Source: an uncultured Eubacteriales bacterium
GTDB taxonomy: Bacteria; Bacillota; Clostridia; Oscillospirales; Oscillospiraceae
DNA length: 23,803 nt
NCBI GenBank assembly: GCA_900546255.1
Contig: URCB01000026.1
Span: 1 to 23,803, forward strand
Reading direction: 5' to 3'
Part shown: positions 21,195-23,803 of the stretch, piece by piece
Position numbering within the stretch: the stretch's first letter is position 1
How the letters are laid out: each line of letters opens with the position of its first letter
Notes under the pieces: model-generated
Databases searched by the model: none
Told to the model about the DNA's origin: nothing
The model's input: the letters and a program-made list of their open reading frames with translations, nothing else
Translations under genes and position numbers: made by a program

Positions 21195-22028
21195 GTGAAA
21201 GATTACTACAAAATCAACGAGATCGCCAAACTCTACGGCATCGGGGTGGACTCCCTGCGGTACTATGAGCGCCTGGGGATCCTAAAGCCCCGGCGGGATA
21301 CCAACGGCTACCGCCTCTACTCCCTGAAGGAGATGTACAAGCTGAACATGATCCGGGATCTCCGGCGGCTGAACTTCTCCATGGAGCAGATCAAGGCCTA
21401 TCTGGAGGGCCAGACGGTGGACAACACCCTCCACCTCCTCCGGCAGGAGGCCGACTTGGTCCAGGAGCAGCTCCGGGAACTCCAGGCCAAGGCGGTGCTG
21501 CTGGAAAAGCGGGTGGCCACGTTGGAGGCGGCCCGGCGGGTGGTCCCCGGGGTGGTCGCCCGGAAAACCCTTCCGCCCCGGCCCTGCGTGCTCTTCACCG
21601 AGCACATCACCCGGGACGAGGAGATGGACTTCGTCATGAAAAAGCTTCACCGCCAGCACGAGGACAAGATTCGGGACTTCGGCAACCAGATTTTCGGGGC
21701 CTTCCTGGCCATGGAGGAGCTGATGGCAGGTACCCCCAACGTGTATGACGGGGTGTTCTCTGTGGTGGAGGAGGCCGATGCCTGTGACTTTACCCTTCCC
21801 GGCGGGGACTACCTCTCCCTCTTTTACCAGGGCCCCTATGAGCAGAACCGGGCCGTGGTCCAGCAGCTGCTGGCCTATGCCCGGGAGGCGGGCCTGACGC
21901 TGACCGGGCGGCCCTTTGAGCTCTACGAGATCGACAACCGGGACACCGTGCGCCCAGAGGAGTTCCTCACAGAGGTGCAAGTGGGGGTGCGGGAGGAGAG
22001 GAACGCCCTGGAAGGGCTTGTCAAATGA
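21195..22028 (+). CDS. MerR family regulator with GyrI-like effector domain
   Basis: The 277-residue protein has a winged-helix DNA-binding domain (1-70: YYKINEIAKLYGIGVDSLRYYERLG, then NGYRLYS), a long dimerisation coiled coil (about 75-115), and a C-terminal GyrI/BmrR-like pocket (about 125-275: LFTEHITRDEEM, LSLFYQGPYEQN, PFELYEIDNRDT, EFLTEVQVGV). Such proteins (BmrR, BltR, Mta) bind small, often cationic, ligands and twist a 19-bp-spacer promoter into an active form. The start is GTG with GGAG at 21184-21187. Divergence from a putrescine aminotransferase suggests a polyamine-related ligand, an inference supported by BltR controlling a spermidine acetyltransferase operon in B. subtilis. 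Confidence 0.92.
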   Translation: MKDYYKINEIAKLYGIGVDSLRYYERLGILKPRRDTNGYRLYSLKEMYKLNMIRDLRRLNFSMEQIKAYLEGQTVDNTLHLLRQEADLVQEQLRELQAKAVLLEKRVATLEAARRVVPGVVARKTLPPRPCVLFTEHITRDEEMDFVMKKLHRQHEDKIRDFGNQIFGAFLAMEELMAGTPNVYDGVFSVVEEADACDFTLPGGDYLSLFYQGPYEQNRAVVQQLLAYAREAGLTLTGRPFELYEIDNRDTVRPEEFLTEVQVGVREERNALEGLVK

Positions 22029-22046
22029 TCTCGAATTTGCTATACT
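22018..22046 (+). promoter_or_regulatory. Promoter of the degV gene
   Basis: TTGTCA (22018-22023) and TATACT (22041-22046) have 17-bp spacing and an extended -10 (TGC). The -35 overlaps the last codons of the MerR gene. The predicted start near 22053 leaves a 57-nt leader. Confidence 0.82.
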
Positions 22047-22109
22047 CAACTTAATTATGCCAACCCATTCCCAATCAGGGGAGAGAATCGAAAAGAGGAG
22101 GCACACCCC

Positions 22110-22985
22110 ATGCATAGAACCTATCAGATTATTACTGACGCAACCGCCGACATGGTTCCAGAGATGCTTGTTGGCCTGCCCGAGGTGCAGGTGATTCCGA
22201 TGGGCGTTACTCTGGGGGAGAAGGCCTATACCTATGGCCCTGGGGGAGATATTACCGTAGAGGAATTTTACGCAGCGCAGCGGGACGGCAAGTTTGCCAC
22301 CACTTCGCAGATCAATCCGACCGTTTATCTGGAACACTTTGAGGCGTGCCTGCAGAAGGGGGAGGATGTACTCTACCTCTGCCTCACCTCCGGCGTTTCG
22401 GGGACCTTCCAGACAGCCTCGCTCTGTGCAGCGGAACTCCAGGAAAAGTACCCCGAAGGCAAGGTGATCTGCATCGACAGCCTCTGCGCCTCGGTGGGGG
22501 AGGGCTTCCTGGTCCGGGAAGCCGCCCGGAAGCAGAAAGAGGGCCTGACGCTGGACGAACTGGTCCAGTGGGTGAACGACCACCGGCAAAAGGTCTGCCA
22601 CTGGTTCACCGTGGACACCTTTGAGCACCTCAAGCACGGGGGAAGAGTGTCCGGCGCTGCGGCGATGATGGGCACCCTCCTGCAGATCAAGCCCATGCTC
22701 CACGTCTCCATGGAGGGCAAGCTGGACGTGGCGGAAAAGCCCCGGGGCGCCAAGCGGGCCCTGGCCGCCCAGCTGGCCCGGATGAAGAAAGGCTGGACCC
22801 CCGAGGAGGGAAAGCTCATCGTGGTGGGCCACGGGGACTGCATCGACCGGGCCCAGGAGCTGGCCGAGCAGGTGAAAACCTTGTATCCCGACACGGAGAT
22901 TTACATCGCCCCCATCGGGCCCATCATTGGCTCCCACACCGGCCCGGGGATGCTGGCCCTCATTTTCTGGGGGACGGAACGGTAA
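22110..22985 (+). CDS. DegV family fatty-acid-binding protein (FakB-like)
   Basis: DegV/FakB proteins hold a single fatty acid and present it to the FakA kinase, feeding exogenous or recycled fatty acids into phospholipid synthesis. The 291-residue protein has the family pattern: ITDATADM at the N-terminus, MGVTLGEKAY, TTSQINP, the TSGVSGTFQTA ligand loop, IDSLCASVGEG, and in the C-terminal half HLKHGGRVSGAAAMMGTLLQIKP and IGPIIGSHTGPGM (carboxylate-binding loop). The start ATG has GAGGAGG at 22095-22101 (8 nt). It is a single gene with its own promoter, followed by the alaS leader. The kinase gene is not in the window. Confidence 0.93.
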   Translation: MHRTYQIITDATADMVPEMLVGLPEVQVIPMGVTLGEKAYTYGPGGDITVEEFYAAQRDGKFATTSQINPTVYLEHFEACLQKGEDVLYLCLTSGVSGTFQTASLCAAELQEKYPEGKVICIDSLCASVGEGFLVREAARKQKEGLTLDELVQWVNDHRQKVCHWFTVDTFEHLKHGGRVSGAAAMMGTLLQIKPMLHVSMEGKLDVAEKPRGAKRALAAQLARMKKGWTPEEGKLIVVGHGDCIDRAQELAEQVKTLYPDTEIYIAPIGPIIGSHTGPGMLALIFWGTER

Positions 22986-23019
22986 GGCCGATGGGACGCC
23001 CCGCCCCTGCAACTTTCCC

Positions 23020-23047
23020 TTGACAGGGGCAGAATCCATGATAGAAT
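23020..23047 (+). promoter_or_regulatory. Promoter of the T-box alaS transcript
   Basis: TTGACA (23020-23025) and TAGAAT (23042-23047) have 16-bp spacing, with TGA before TAGAAT as an extended -10. The start would be near 23054, just upstream of the T-box leader. Confidence 0.82.
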
Positions 23048-23053
23048 AGAAAC

Positions 23054-23803
<750 letters not shown>

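Overview
The window (about 23.8 kb, GC-rich, tightly packed) looks like chromosomal housekeeping DNA of a high-GC anaerobic Firmicute, most likely a gut Oscillospirales relative of Flavonifractor, Pseudoflavonifractor or Intestinimonas. The clues are strong AGGAGG-type ribosome binding sites, GTG and TTG starts, a T-box alaS leader, FtsK/SpoIIIE, DegV and crotonase genes, TTGnnn-17-TATAAT promoters, and many strong hairpin terminators. The genus is an inference. I see no insertion sequence, phage, CRISPR array, tRNA or rRNA.

Layout. 1-426 is a gene-free stretch with a repeat-like element and a run of four GC-rich palindromes. Then come uppP (lipid-carrier recycling) and an ftsK/spoIIIE DNA translocase ending at a good terminator. 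A strong extended -10 promoter at 4112-4139 opens a same-strand run: an unrecognised 417-residue protein, an ATP-grasp ligase, a PHP-type phosphoesterase, a polysaccharide-deacetylase-like protein with SLH-like repeats, and a crotonase, closed by a terminator. This run is the least explained gene set here. Next is a SleB-type cell-wall hydrolase whose 9484-9851 upstream region holds a WalR-like direct repeat, a promoter and a structured leader that folds over its own ribosome binding site.

The middle holds a glyoxalase-like gene (minus), a beta-CASP metallo-beta-lactamase nuclease, a type I asparaginase, a GNAT acetyltransferase (minus) and a divergent SMR transporter. A promoter at 15050-15078 then starts a compact operon: WecG/TagA glycosyltransferase, thymidylate kinase, 5-formyltetrahydrofolate cyclo-ligase, MltG and a U32 protein. 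Several of these genes overlap by 1-4 bases.

The right end has a putrescine aminotransferase (minus) divergent from a MerR regulator with a GyrI-like effector domain. A 13-bp perfect palindrome sits between them and could control both promoters, which suggests a polyamine-responsive switch. A DegV fatty-acid-binding gene follows, then alaS (cut by the window end) under a T-box leader with an apparent GCC specifier. Much of the window concerns the cell envelope: UppP, the deacetylase-like protein, the SleB-type hydrolase, TagA and MltG.
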